Source: Babylonia areolata (lineage: Eukaryota > Mollusca > Gastropoda > Neogastropoda > Buccinidae). Taken from it: a DNA stretch of 64,000 bases. A model generated the notes under the pieces. The model was not told the DNA's origin. It searched no databases and worked only from the letters and a program-made list of their open reading frames with translations. Shown here one piece after another: positions 62,986 through 64,000 of this stretch. The translations under genes and the position numbers were made by a program. Location of the stretch: positions 5,791,588 through 5,855,587 of the forward strand of contig NC_134910.1 of assembly GCF_041734735.1 (NCBI RefSeq), written 5' to 3'. Position 1 is the stretch's first letter; every line of letters begins with the position of its first letter.

Positions 62986-64000
62986 GAGGAAATTACAACC
63001 AAGTGAAAGAGAGAGGGAGAAAGAGAGAGAGATAGAGAGAGAGAGGTGCATGCTCCATTGCTTTGCACGCCGGTATGTATATATGTATGTATGTAAGGAA
63101 ATAAAGTAGATTCGGGACAAAAAAGGAAAAATGATGACGAACAAAATATGTCACACACACACACAGGCGCGTTAAGTTGATGGTCGTGGATCCCTTTTCT
63201 TCTTTGGGGTGACACTGAGGGTACGTGTCTGGACTATGAGGACATTCCATCTTTTCTCGAAGGGGTGTGGGATCCATCCATCAATCCACAGTATGAAGGA
63301 GGAATTCTTTGATCCTGTTGATCTTGCGGGTGAGGTTGTTTTTCATGTGGTGGCTGTGTGTCAATGGCGGGTCGACTGGCAACTGCTTCAGATGGTGCCA
63401 TTTTCAAAGTCGCTTGATGACTTGCATCCTACGTGGAAGATGTCCCACTGTGGTTTGAGGTCTGTTTGATGTTGGGCTGCGGGGGAGGGGGGAGAGGAGA
63501 GATAAAACCATCACCTGGAGAAATTTTCTCCAGGGTGACTTGCACTGGAGAAATAGAACTATGGCCGGACATGCTTTTGTTGGAGTGCTCACTGTTCATT
63601 GGGGTCACTGCCATTACTGGGCACTCTCAGTGTACCACACCAGTCACACAGCTCATGATGGTCACCGGGGCTTTCAGGGGAGGACTGGGTCAGAGATGTC
63701 ACATTACTGCTCACCATGTATGTTTTCACAATCTGGTTGATGACCTCACACTCGTCTGTGTCCCATCGAACGCAGTCCTTGCCCTGGCACAGGAGGGTGC
63801 GGGCCCCTACAATGGACTTGAAGAACAAGGTCAAGATCACACGTTTGGAAGTGGGGTGGCACGGGAATCACTGTTTTTGCCGGCGTTGACTGTGCTTCAG
63901 TTATCCACAAGGAAGAAGAGGGCAGAGGGTGCTCTTGATCATCATAATCCGCGGATTCAATCTTTGTCAAATCATTTGTAATTGTGGAGTATCGATAGAG
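62986..64000. other. unassigned right edge
   Basis: (GA)n about 63004-63043 and a short (CA)n about 63151-63165. From 63180 several overlapping short frames exist on both strands, none with a domain I recognise. The minus-strand frames 63589-63840 and 63746-63970 are Cys/His/Pro-containing but not identifiable. I cannot say whether this is another repeat. Confidence 0.35.

Noticed and set aside
63180-64000. Several frames of 60-180 codons on both strands at the right edge
   Set aside because: They overlap on both strands, none shows a motif I can name, and no splice-border pattern like the nine exons is visible.

Overview
This is non-coding-rich eukaryotic (metazoan) DNA. The low gene density, long GT/CA microsatellites, many families of decayed non-LTR retrotransposons, and a tRNA-derived SINE of a type I recognise from caenogastropod snails together suggest a marine gastropod mollusc. 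I cannot name the species. There is no bacterial operon structure, no rRNA and no CRISPR.

The only host gene I can support is on the + strand and runs through most of the window. Nine short exons (1658-1831, 3365-3445, 4946-5029, 5724-5804, 13164-13283, 33760-33894, 37921-38001, 47915-47998, 53710-53793) all lie between AG acceptors and GT(A/G)(A/G)GT-like donors. All are phase 1-1, and each encodes one cysteine-rich module. Six exons are 81-84 bp with four Cys; three are 120-174 bp with six Cys ending in a C-x-C-x(11-12)-C tail, which resembles EB/EGF-like modules of secreted or cell-surface invertebrate proteins. Joined in order they give about 308 codons with no stop at any junction. Neither the first nor the last exon of the gene is visible, so this is the middle of a larger extracellular repeat protein. 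Its introns (0.7-20.5 kb) hold everything else.

Layout: 1-7.9 kb holds a decayed multicopy ORF of unknown function, exons 1-4, a CR1-like LINE piece, and a 10-copy tandem array of 3' splice sites in front of exon 3. 7.9-13 kb is an old L1/Tx1-like LINE split by a young RTE-like LINE (11-bp target duplications), then a second LINE. 13-17 kb holds exon 5, a 1.6-kb repeat with inverted ends and a tRNA-like segment, and a SINE. 17.3-22.6 kb is a nearly full-length L1/Tx1-like LINE with 14-bp target duplications. 22.8-26.9 kb is a three-level nest (LINE in LTR-like repeat in LINE). 27-29.4 kb is simple repeats. 29.5-33.5 kb is a large endonuclease/RT LINE. 33.7-38 kb holds exons 6 and 7 and decayed LINE/SINE pieces. 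38.1-46.1 kb is a run of LINEs, one with a 2A-like peptide. 46.2-53.8 kb holds an LTR-like repeat, exons 8 and 9, and LINE/SINE debris. 53.9-62.9 kb holds an L1-like copy flanked by unusually long (about 125 bp) target duplications, a CR1-like LINE with an SGNH-esterase-like part, and an L1-like LINE interrupted by an LTR-like element. The last kilobase is unassigned.

What deserves most attention is the host gene itself: interchangeable symmetrical cysteine modules, several splice sites embedded in or next to microsatellites, and a minisatellite that multiplies the 3' splice site of one exon.
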